Shown here: one piece after another, positions 12,201 to 24,200 of the stretch
Layout: each line of letters opens with the position of its first letter
Numbering within the stretch: the stretch's first letter is position 1
Assembly: GCA_963169105.1 (NCBI GenBank)
Contig: OY720636.1
Span: 70,296,123-70,360,122, forward strand
Length of the DNA stretch: 64,000 nt
Reading direction: 5' to 3'
Source: Ceriagrion tenellum
Taxonomy: Eukaryota; Arthropoda; Insecta; Odonata; Coenagrionidae
The notes under the pieces: generated by a model
The model's database searches: none
The model's input: the letters and a program-made list of their open reading frames with translations, nothing else
What the model was told of the DNA's origin: nothing
Made by a program: the position numbers and the translations under genes

Positions 12201-15200
12201 ATGTATGAAGATACTCTGTTCAGTACTGTCTAGGTATCTTTTATTTCCAAATACTCATTGCTGAAAGTTAACTAATGTAACTTGGCAAATTCTCCAACAG
12301 CCAAATTAGTGAAACAGAGTGAGAACCAAGGTACTATATTCTTTTGCCTCAACTTTGAGCAAGAAGTAATTTATTTTGTTTTACTTAGCGGAGTGTTTTC
12401 TGTATTAAAGCCAATGAAGAATATACCATAGGGTATTCATTTTGTTTAGTCTTACCTACCTTGATATCACATCTAAAGTAACCTCACAGTGGGACATCAC
12501 ATAAAGGTCCCTAGTTATTGCCCTGTCACACCAAGTGTGTGATGTCATTTCTTTAGGATACCAATTGTATTAGTATCTGATAAGCTGTCACTATTTGCAG
12601 GCCAAGATGGGACTGATTATGTGGCTCTTGGCGTTGGAATGAACAGTTACCCATCATTTCCTGGACTGTCTCCTCAGTATCCAGACTTTTCTCCAGGGGG
12701 AGGATACCAGCACTACAAGCCAGGTTTATCTCACTTCCCCAACCAGGACTCAATGCAACTGATGCCCAATGGGTCCCTCATCATACGTTCAGCAGCACCC
12801 GAGCATGAGGGTTACTATTCTTGCAAGGCAGCGAATGGTATTGGAGCAGGACTCACCAAAGTCATATTCTTGCAGGTTAATGGTGAGTTCATTGTGTATA
12901 AACCTAGGATAAAGCTAATGCTTCTTCTGGTATGCCCTTGGTCCTTATTATTGCAATTTTTTTAATTTTCCTGCATCTCTCATATGGTATATATATTATA
13001 TACTACAAATTTGAAATTCAAATTTGTTGGAATGTTGCTCAAAAATCAGAATCTTACATATAATAACGAGTTGTTGATCTTAACTTGAGATGTTATTGTT
13101 GGTGTATTTCTTGACGAATACAGTCTTGTGTCAAACGCATTAAGTCATGTTTTCATTACTTGCTCTGCATTTGCACCAAATTTTTCACAAAATTGGTAAG
13201 TGTTTTTCTAGACTTTGACAAACTTATGCCATGTAAATGCTGAACCTAAGTCACTCAGATAAACCATTCATGTGGGGTCAAAAAAACCTGAAATGATTCT
13301 TGTTTAGCTAAAAAGCAATGGTGAAAATACATTGCCTTTTTTCAAGGTTGGTCGAAGAAAATGAAGGCAAATTTAAATGTGTCATATAGTAGAGACCAAT
13401 GTCTCATGTAATTGAGTACAATTCAATGTTTGTAAGTGACATACATTCTTGTAACTCATAGATAGTTGGTTTGAGCTGTTTAAACTGTCTGCAAGACACT
13501 GTGAAGTCTCTGTGAAAATCTGATTGAATCATAATTTTTGGACTCATTTACAGTTCATAATCTGTATTATAAATAAAACTGAAAATTTTTAGTTGCATTT
13601 CTTAGGATTCTGAAGACAGTTTTAAATTTATTGACAGAGAATTATTTCTTTATATAGTTCCTGCACATTTCTATGAGCCCGTAACCAATATATCAGCTGC
13701 TGCTGGAGAATCTGCAGTTTTAACGTGTCAAGCTGAAGGTGACCAGCCTTTGAGGGTAGCCTTCACATCAACCCCTAGGAATGCACACATACCACTATCT
13801 CCAAGCAATGTTGGAACCCCTGGTGAATCAAATGGAATGCATGGGTCTGGCCCATTCAAAGCAGTCCTTCAACTGTCTGTTGTGACACGGGATGATGCTG
13901 GTTCCTACTATTGCTCAGCCTCCAATACTTATGGGGAGGACAGGATGGTGATAAATTTGCAAGTGAAAGGTAGGTAAAGAATGGAAAATGTTCCAAATCA
14001 CGAGAACTTTTGTGAATTTCAATGAATTCAAGGTAGCCAACTCATTCACTTGTGCTGGGTTTTAATTACTCTGAGTAATGAATTATAGGGTAATACACTT
14101 TCTGTCAGCTGAATAATTTTTATTTTACCTTTGACTCATGATTTTTTTACTCACAAAACTCTATGAATTTTAAAGTCATGGAAATATATCTTCATTTTAT
14201 TTTATGTTTGGGCTCTCAGTTAGACTTGCTAGAACTGAAAGGTTTTTTTATTAATCATGAATTTTACCCTGTAGGTTTTGAATAAAGTTCAGCCTGTGAA
14301 TTACATGTTTGTGGGGAATATGTTTCTTTTGCATTCCTTTCTGACATATTGTCATATCATCATTATTAAACATGCTTTTATTAGAAATATCATGGCAATG
14401 ATTATCTCATGACAATTTCTACATTCAACTTGATTTTTTAAATTTGTTCTGGCCCTTACATTTTTAAGTTTTACAAATTCTTGATTTCAGTGCCATTTTA
14501 ATTGCACAATCATATTTTGAAATACAACACCCAATAAATCAGAACATCCATTTTATCAATGATGGTCAAATTCACCAAAAACCAGGAAATTTTATGGAAT
14601 GAATGAAACAAATAATTAAATGGAGTCTCTGAAATCCTTTGACAAGACTAATTTAAAATGTGCTTGTGCTTTCAGAGCCCCCTCAGTCTCCAGGCCGCCC
14701 AGAAGTGTTGGAGGTGGGCAGCAGGTGGGCAAACATTGAGTGGACGCCATCCACATCGTCACTCTACCCAGTGGCAACACCCCCGGCATACTCACCCAAT
14801 GGTCCCATGTCACAGTCTCCTGCCTCCACTCCGCCTGTATTGCATTACATCCTTCAGTATCGGATGAATGATGAGATATCATGGAACAACCTCACTGTAA
14901 GCAACATGATTGGTGCTGACAGAGGTGGAATCAGTGGGAGAGATATGATGCAAAAGGCAAAGCTTAGCAGTCTCCGCCCAGCTTCACGATACAGACTTCG
15001 TGTCATTGCCGTCAATGAAGTAGGTTTGGGTCCACCAAGCCCAGAGACTACTCTGCTGACTACACAGGAGGGTTAGTATTGAATGGTTAACTAACAGTCA
15101 TGATTTCAAATTCTACCATTGTTTGCTTATTAGAGAAAAGCCAAAAGTACAGAGAACATAAAAGTTCTGTGAAAAACAACTGTATTGCTCTAATGTTAAT

Positions 15201-18200
15201 AAAAAGGAAGACTAATATGGTTTATTGAAACAAATTCTGGTACTAGAAGATTTTATTAATTTACCATGTAGCTATCACATTCCCTTGAAAAATATTGAAA
15301 GTTCTTCTTACTTTTGGTGAGTGCATGTGTAGTACCTAATTGCTGCCAGCATTACAATTACTTGTTTTCATAGTTGAGTGAACATGTTGAGCAGAAAACA
15401 AAACTGCTATTTATCTCTTTAATATTAGCGCTAGGAAGAGTTATTGTACAAGTCTAGCTTGCGTGAAAATGCAGATATAAGCATGTGATTTTCTATTTGA
15501 ATGCTTTCATAAAAGTTAAGGAAACTATTGATTATAAGGTGAATTTTTAACTCTTAATCCACAGAATGATTGTCCTCCCCCTCTGTGAATGAGAGATTAA
15601 AAGTCTGTCAAAAACAATATCAATACATTTACCCTGTGGCCCTTTTCTTTATTTGTTTATTGATTATATGTTATTTGTACTGTACAGGACCTGATATCCG
15701 GAATGCAAAAATTTGAAAAACCTAAAATCCATATTGTTTTTCATGATGTTTTTCTTCATTTGAAAATTTCACTGTGAGGTTTTTTGACTATTCACCAAGT
15801 GGTATGACTCAGGCTGGTTTACACGTGGGTATTTTGTGTGTAGTGTGTGTGTAGCTTGCAAGCAAAATACATGAAAGGTTCTCATTCAAGTGTTGGCAAC
15901 GTCTTAGGTTATGAGATAATTCATGTGCTGACATTATTGGTGTATGACTGTAGAAGGAAAAAATGCAGAGGCTGTGCATACTTATAGATTACTTTGGTAC
16001 TCAAGCTTTTTCATAGATATGCCAGGAGTATACTAAAGTGACTGTACACTGTGCACCCAATATGTGATACCAACTGGCAATGTTCAAGAAACTCAACTAC
16101 GTGGGTGCTTAGCCAGGTAAACAAAGTGAAGCAGCTGATTGGTTGCTTGTAAAATTATTCCCTCCATATACCTGCATATGACCTCACCTTAAATGAAGCA
16201 TCAGTATTTTCGATAATTTTGGGAGATAACTTGGGAGTTTTTTTTTGCACCAACTATGTCTAAAAACTGGAAATTAGTTCTCTATGTGGAATTTCCTAGG
16301 GGAAGCAATTAACATAGTACGTATTAAGCAGTAAGTGGATTTATTGAGGCAGTTGAACAGGGGTATATCAGTAAAGAGGTTAAGTGAGCCGTTTGGTGTG
16401 GGAATTCCTAAATGTTTTTTTTTCTGCTGAAGACCCAAAATTCAGAAGCCTTGCCATCCCTAACTTTCCAGATTTGAGGTCCTGTACTGTATTAGGAAAG
16501 GGCTAGTGAAAAAGGTGGGGGCAGGATAACAATCCAGATAGAGAGACTAGGAATTGCAAAGGGAAACTATAATTATTGAGTAAGGTAGGTGGGTCTCAAG
16601 TTAGTGAAACAGTAATTGCAAAAGCTTGGAAGCAGTATAGTTTTAGTTCTAATAGAGTCTGTTGTTTTTATAGTTCAGTAACCAGAAAATTTGCAATAAA
16701 TTATTCATCTCTAATAGTCACTTCAAATCCATTCACACTAAAATCAAAAGAAGTATGCATATACACCTTTCATATGAGTCTCTAGTAATCCTATTTACAA
16801 AAATAAGGCAGAAACATTATCAAACTAACAGTTGAAAGTTGATCCTCTGGGACTCTTGTTGAGATCCCCTGGACTCTTACCTTCTTGCTTCATTTATCCT
16901 ACTAACATACTAACATAGATGGTATTTTCCCAATCAGCTCCCAGTGGTCCCCCAATGGAAGTGGTAGCTGAAGCAACTGGTTCAGAATCAATTGTGGTCA
17001 GATGGAAGGTGAGCAAAAATTCACACATGTCCTTGTCATAACAAATTTGTGATCAGATGAAGTTCATTTTGTAATAATTATTATTTTTCTCGTATAGCCT
17101 CTACTTCCAACATATTCAAATGGAGAAATCCTTGGTTATCAGATTGCTTATCGAGAAGTCCAGCAACCTAGCAGAAGTATGTCAAGTATGGGATCAAGTA
17201 TGGGATCCAGCAAGGAATCTGTCATTAAGTCACCAGCTGGAAGAGTGAAAGTCCGCAACATAAGAGGACAAAGTCGAACGGAAATGATGATCTCTGGCCT
17301 TCGTCCATACTCTCATTACGAAATATCTGTACGAGCTTTTAATGGAATAGGCCCTGGTCCACCCTCATCTCCCAGCATTGCAGTCACATTTGAAGGTGGT
17401 AGGTAAATATGTGTACTTTTTAAGGAATAATGAATTGAAGAAAGACAGTATGAATGCTAATCAAATTCTTATCACTCATCATGTGTCTAAATGGTTGTGT
17501 AATCACTAATATCAAACCACAATCAGATACTTTGTGCATTGTAATGTCTCTATTTCCCAATCAATTATTTTGTCTTCAACATCACTGTAAAGGAGTTATT
17601 TAAATTGAAATGTTATAAATTGAGCATTTTAATTTTAACTACTCATCTTATCATCATACTCTAAATAATAAATTGTAACAAAAATTATGTTAATGTAGCT
17701 AATATGATTATTAAACCTGTTGAAGTTAGTGACTTTTATTTGTGCATAGATGTAACCGTAGTGTTTTTACTGATCTAAGTCAATAGGGATTATAAAAATT
17801 GATGGATATGTATGCCTTTAAGCAACATCCACATTCACTATTTATAGGGACATTAAAAATGGGCAATAATTGAATGAGGCCCTACCAATTTATAGGTAGA
17901 ATTGGGAGAAGGGATTGGTATAATGCCTATGATAATAAAATTTTTATTTACAACGAAATGAACCTCCTGGCTGCATCACTGTTTCATAGGGTGATTGAGA
18001 TAATTGATGGTCTCTACCACCTTTGTTACCATGCATCCGTTTATTCATGAGTTGCTACCTGACCTCATGTCTCCCTGCTCTTAATCTTTAAATTGGTAGT
18101 GTGAGCTTTTATGATCATGCCATTTTTGGATTGCTTGATGATGTTTTAGTATATGTACTTACATTGTAGGTTCCTGTAACTAATGCCATTTTTGTTATTC

Positions 18201-21200
18201 TCATATTTCGTGAAAATTTAGTTCCTGGATCACCTCCTTCCAATCTGCGATGCTCTCCCTTATCTTCCCAGTCCCTTTGGGTACGTTGGGATCCTCTCCC
18301 ACCTCGTGATCGCCATGGCCTTCTTGAAGGCTATAAGGTTCTTTATCAAAAAACTGTTTCTTCAGAAAGTGATAATCAGATGAGAGAATCTGTCAGCCAT
18401 GGACGTTATTATGGTAAGGGTTTCAAATGCTATTTTCGTGCATGCAGAACATTCCTTGCTCACTCTCTCATGGTTTGAGAGAAATTCTAGGGAATGGTTT
18501 CATAATGTCTGGTTAAACGTATTCTCTTCTTGATTAAAAATCTGTTTATGATCACTCATGTTTTCACCATCCTCAAATCTCAGCTAATGTTTCATTTACT
18601 ACTTTTTCATTTATGTCAACCAGACATTATGAAACTGAGCCTCAGTGGGCCTTCCAGCTTTATTTGCATTTTTGATGGACCTCAATTTTAGATACTGTAA
18701 TTGTTTCTGAATCAACTAGTCTATGGAGCATTTGGAGCTGTTGGGAGGGTAATTCAACATCTTATTACCTGAGGGTCAAGCAGTCTACTTTCAGTGCTGA
18801 TGAAAAATGATGCCTGTTACATGTATCCATCACCATTTTTTACCCAAATTGTTTATAAATAGGTTAGTTTTCAATAGCAGTAAAATGTGATGTATGTACA
18901 TTTTTTCAGTATTCAATGAATAAATGCATGCCTAGTCTTTGAATAATGAACCATTGTAGAATTAATTCATGATTAAAACCACTTTGTTTCAATCTACACA
19001 AATTTTATTATACATGCGACCTGGGTTTCAGCTGCTTCGTGCCATCATCAGGTAAAGAAATCACAGGTGGCCGGGTATATGTATCATTGAAGGTTGGGAA
19101 GGAATGAAGTGAAGGGGGGGGATGCTGAGAAAAGTAAAGGGAAGGATCGTGAGTTATTACAGTGAAGGACGGATAAGGTGACCAGGGTAGTTAACGGTTT
19201 TGGGTTGTGGTTAGGGGAGGTCTATTTTAAGGAGGGGGGAATGCGCCGGGAACAAATGGTCTTTATATAAAGTATTCGGGCTATTAACAATTTCAAATTG
19301 CTCCAAAAAGTCTAGTTTGGCACCTTTGTCATTAACATGTAAAATTTCAAATTTAATTTTAAATTTTATTTTAAATTTTACATGTTAATGGCAAAGGTGC
19401 CAAACTGGACTTATTGGAGCAATTTGAAATTTTTAATAGCCCGCATATTTTATGTAATGATCATTTGTTACCGACGCATTCCCCCCTCCTTAAAATAGAC
19501 CTCCCCCAACCCCCAACCCAAAACCATTAACCACCCTGGTCACCTTATCCGTCCTTCACTGTAATAACTCACGATCCTTCCTTTTACTTTTCTCAACATC
19601 CCCCACCCCCCCTCCACTTCGTTCCTTCCCAACCTTCAATGATATATATATCCGGCCACCTGTGATATCTTTACCTGATGATGGCACGAAGCTGCTGAAA
19701 CCTGGGTCGCATGTATAATAAAATTTGTGTAAAATGAAACAATGTGGTTTTAATCATGGATTGTACGCACTTCCACAAAGTTAAGCCAGAGACAATTACG
19801 TAGAATTAATTATTAGATTATTTTTATGTACAAATTGCTATATTTAAAACTATACAAAAATATACTTGGATTAAGGATTGAGATAATTCCATAACTCACC
19901 AAGAAAACAGGTATTGAGCTCTTAGACAGCTCATATCACAGCTGTAATGACCAATCAATAGAATGAGTTACAATGAGCATTATAGAGCATTTAACTGTGT
20001 TATCACAGTTCAAATGATGTATAAATTAAAATCATATATGTTTTAATGCTATTAACTGTGTTATCACAGTTGATATGCTTTATACCTTAAATGAGGAGGC
20101 CATATGGCCCTAGGCCCGGGTGTGGTTGTGGCCTTTTGTGTCACTGATGCTATGCTACTGACTAGGTTAACTATGCTTGTCTAAAAGAGACTGGTAGATG
20201 GAACCACTGAAATCATGATCATCAATTTTTTTGTGAAATGCAGGAGTTATTTCATTTTACTAGAACTAAATATGAATTTTTTCAGGTTCAATGGATCCTG
20301 GAAATGAGGTTGAAGTGAAACGTACAACAAACTTGGAAACCAATCTGCATGGTCTCTCCAGATTTACAAATTATACTGTTCATATTCTTGCTTTCACTTC
20401 AATGGGTGATGGAGTTAGATCACCTCCTGTTTACTGTGCCACAGAAGAAGACAGTAAGTTGAAGTATTTTTCTTTTGGGATTAACTTTGAGGCTGGGAAG
20501 TAATTCATAGCTCCTAGATAAATTTTAATATTGATGGCTACTTACTTCCTATTGCACACCTTGCAGTTTTCTGTCAAAATCTTTCATTGAAACAATTCTA
20601 TCCTCTATCACATTCAAATTATTATGAGAAAAAACTAAAGCCTTGGACTATATATATGTGATTCCCTGGTACTAAAGGGCCCCCTCTTCTACAATGGTTG
20701 TGCTCTGAGACTTGCAATAGATATCTGAGTATACAGAGTATTACCATAACTGCAGGCCCATAAAAGCTTTTTTTCTCAAAAATGCCTAATGAAGTCATCC
20801 TGTGTGTAATGGGTTGAGGGTAAAGCCATGTTTTTAAGAATCAAATTTTGAATAGGTAGTGGAGATGTCCATCATTCTATGTTCCTTCACAGCAGACTGT
20901 GTTGCAATGATAAACTAAAGCTGCACCCTTCATTGTTCATTTTTCTAGGATATGAGCCCTGGTATCAACTGAATTTTTCAATTATATAAGAGGATAAATT
21001 AACAAGTGATTGTGTATTTAATTTTCTTAGAGATGACTTATAGTCAAGGTTGTCTTTGGGTCTGGTGGTGGAAGCTATAAATTTAGCAATATGTCCTTAA
21101 AAACACATATTATCGTAGCAAAAAAAAATGAGAAAAATTAAAACTTCCATTTACTGAAAATATCTCAGAAAAAAATCCTCTTTTTGGATGCATAAAAAAT

Positions 21201-24200
21201 TGTAATAGAAAGTAGCTGGCTGAAAAGAATAACTTAACTTGATACCTGTATAAAAATCTCATTTTACGTAAAATTTCTTCCTTCACCTAAAGGTTAAATG
21301 TGCAAGTGGAATAATTATCACATGAGGATTAACACACCAAGTCTTCTCTATGCTTCCTAAACATTAATGATGTATAATACTCAAGATGTCCATACTTACA
21401 AATGCATTTAAAGTAAGTAGAATGCTTCTTTGGTAGCTCAATGAATGTTGTATATTTCCAGTTCCTGGTCCACCAGAGCATATCAAAGCCATGGCTCTTA
21501 GTACAGATGCAGTTCTTCTGGCGTGGTCCTCACCTGCTAGTCGTAATGGTGTCATAGTGCGTTACAATGTATATTACCACCCACTTAATGGGGGGAGCAC
21601 ATTTTCACTGCACCATCAAGCAAGTGGTACTTCAGGCGGTGGAGTAGATGGCATTCCAAAGGTAAGAGCTTAAAGTATTTGAATATTTTGTGACCTGGGT
21701 TCATACATACATTGGAATAACTTTTTTGGGAAAGTTTTCAATTAATTCTTCTACTGTGAACATTTTGCAAAAGTCATATTTCTGATATCTAGGAGTTCAC
21801 TTCAACATCTACAAAATATATGCAGTACCTTCTACATTTTCATTATTGCAAACAGATGGTCAGATTTGGCCCCAGTAGCGGCGGGGTAAAGTCCTCACCT
21901 GCTAACCCGAGGGTCGCAGGTTCGAGTCCCGCCAGGGTAGAATATTATCTGCCCAGGGGACTGTTCCGTCTCATCCAACCCAGGATAAATAAACAAATAT
22001 AATTATAAAGGAAAATTTTATATAGTTTCTAACTTTGCAGACACATTTCTAATAGACAGACATGCTAGACTAGACTGCAAAAATGTTCCTGAACTATTTC
22101 AAACATTTAACATGTTATTATTTTGAGACCTATTTCCTTAAATTGCTACATTTAATTGTACTAATTTATTAATTTTACTCTATTAGTTTACTTAAAATGA
22201 TTTCATTCCTTCTCAGGATGTGACAAAAGAAGTTGTCTTTGTGTCTGGAAATGATCTCATGACATTTACATATGAGGCAAGAAGATTAAAAGAGTTCCAG
22301 AGGTATGAATTTTGGGTTACTGCAGTAACAGGTGTGGGAGAAGGTCCTTCCAGTACCAGCACTATTCTTGCTCCTACTTCAAGAGGTTTGTAATGAATAT
22401 TCATATTGCTTGATTTCTTTAATTTATTAATTCTATCAGTGCCATGAAAATTACATACTTTCTTAAACTCCCAGTGGCAAATGCAGTTTATTGTTGATAA
22501 TTCTTTAGGTATTATAATTATTGTTTACTGGCAATGATGTGAAATATATTTTTTATACTTTTGTGTGAATGTAACTCCAAATCCCCCATTCATTAAGAAA
22601 ATTGAAGAAGGTCAATGAATAGCCTAGTAGCTGTTTTTGATAAAGTGTCATACATATTTACACACATCTGGCCCATACCTACTAGGAGAGGTAATACATC
22701 AAAAGTGTTAAATCTTTGCACAATTTGATGACATCAAACGCCACCTTGTAAAACAACTTAACATAAGTATCCCTATTAATTCGCTAACTTTAACACTGAA
22801 CTTTTGACAATCAAGTCCATGGCAGTTAACAGTGGTTAAAATCCAAATATAGTCAACAAAATTCTTCAAAAAACAAAAATCCATAACTTTAAAACAGATT
22901 TCTCCCTCACAAGTAGATAGACCCACACATTTCAAGTGGTGCTCTATTCCATTTTTAGACAATATTTCTTGCAGGATTTCAAACTGCTGTCCAAATTTCC
23001 TGAAAGCTGCACTCCTTTGAAAATTATCAATATACAAAAATGAAAAACTGGATAGATTATACAAATCTGGTGTTTACAAAATTTATTGCAATAGCTGTAA
23101 TATTTCTTACATAGGTCAAACTGATTGAAATTTCATGACTTGCATCAATGAACAATGAACACACCAAAAGTTGCATAAATATGGATATCACCTCTCAATT
23201 TGCCAAGCATCTGCTTGAAAATGATCACATAACTGATTTTAGCCAGGAAATATTATATATTCTCCCAGAAGGTTTGAAGATGGATGCTTTGGAACAAATT
23301 GAAATTATTAGACAGTCAAGCATCCTTTGTGATGAGCCACTTTTTCCACACCACTCCCCACTCCTTTCCAACAAAATCTCCTTGTTGAATAATAACCTTT
23401 CCCACCTCACAGGCCCTTAATCTATGTACACTTGCCGTCCCTCCAAAACATTTCTTTTTCTCCACACCTCTCCCTCATCATGTTACCATCAAAACAATCA
23501 ATAAATAAGTATTACACACACAATTGTACCTGATGATGCAGTATAGCTGCAAAATGCATTGTATGAATTAAATAATTTTTAAAAATGTACAAAGTATTCT
23601 TTTCAATATGGATACTAAGTCTTTGCAAGTTAGTTAAGATTACATTCTAGACTTCAAAAGCCAGTATGTTGCCATGTTGCACTTAGGAGATTAATTTCCA
23701 ATCAGGTAATTATAAGCTAGAGGTTCATAACCCTATGTACAATCACTACTCTCAAACAGCCCTGCATGGACGCCTTACTGATATATTTTTTTCAGTGTCT
23801 CTATCATCCAAATTACCCTTATCTCACCCCTAACCCTCCCCTCCCACACCCATCCCTAAGAATTATCCTTATCAAGGTCAACCTCATTTCATTTTGATCC
23901 CTTACCTCCTCCCAAGGATATTCTAAATTAAATACTCCTTATCCCTTCAGCAATATGTTCCAGTTCTTCTTAGAAAAAAGTCCTTCTCATCCCTATCCTT
24001 ATATGAATGTAATTTTCTCCTCGTGAATATTTCCAAGTGTTGTTGTCCAAAGTCATATTTATAAGGCAGAACATGTGACTATGAATCAAATGATACTTTA
24101 GTGAAGTATCTTGACGTCATTCTGTGTCCATCATGTGCCAATGAAAGGTGGAGTTTTCACTTCATGTTTACTGTTTTCAGTCTATACTTCATGGGTATAT

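Larger units (their letters stand above)
18967..19760. mobile_element. Fold-back element with hammerhead-like motifs on both arms
   Basis: The two arms of about 380 bp are inverted copies meeting near 19360. Landmarks are present on both strands: the block around CACCTGTGATATCTTTACCT, GTCACCTTATCCGTCC, and GGCAAAGGTGCCAAACT. Near each outer end is a hammerhead-type core (CTGATGA, a short stem, GAAA, then CCTGGGTC). It lies at 19675-19708 on the plus strand and 19018-19051 on the minus strand. Penelope-like elements are known to carry such ribozymes near their ends, so I infer a head-to-head pair of non-autonomous Penelope-like tails. Confidence 0.7.
18414..20285. other. Intron within FN3 domain 3
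   Basis: The intron is dominated by a 0.8 kb fold-back element (18967-19760). It also holds a pair of 20 bp repeats at 19991 and 20052, each containing the palindrome AACTGTG-TTAT-CACAGTT. Confidence 0.75.

Noticed and set aside
22708..23064. 118-codon minus-strand open frame
   Set aside because: It is antisense to the Penelope-like remnant, whose plus-strand GIY-YIG motifs explain the region.
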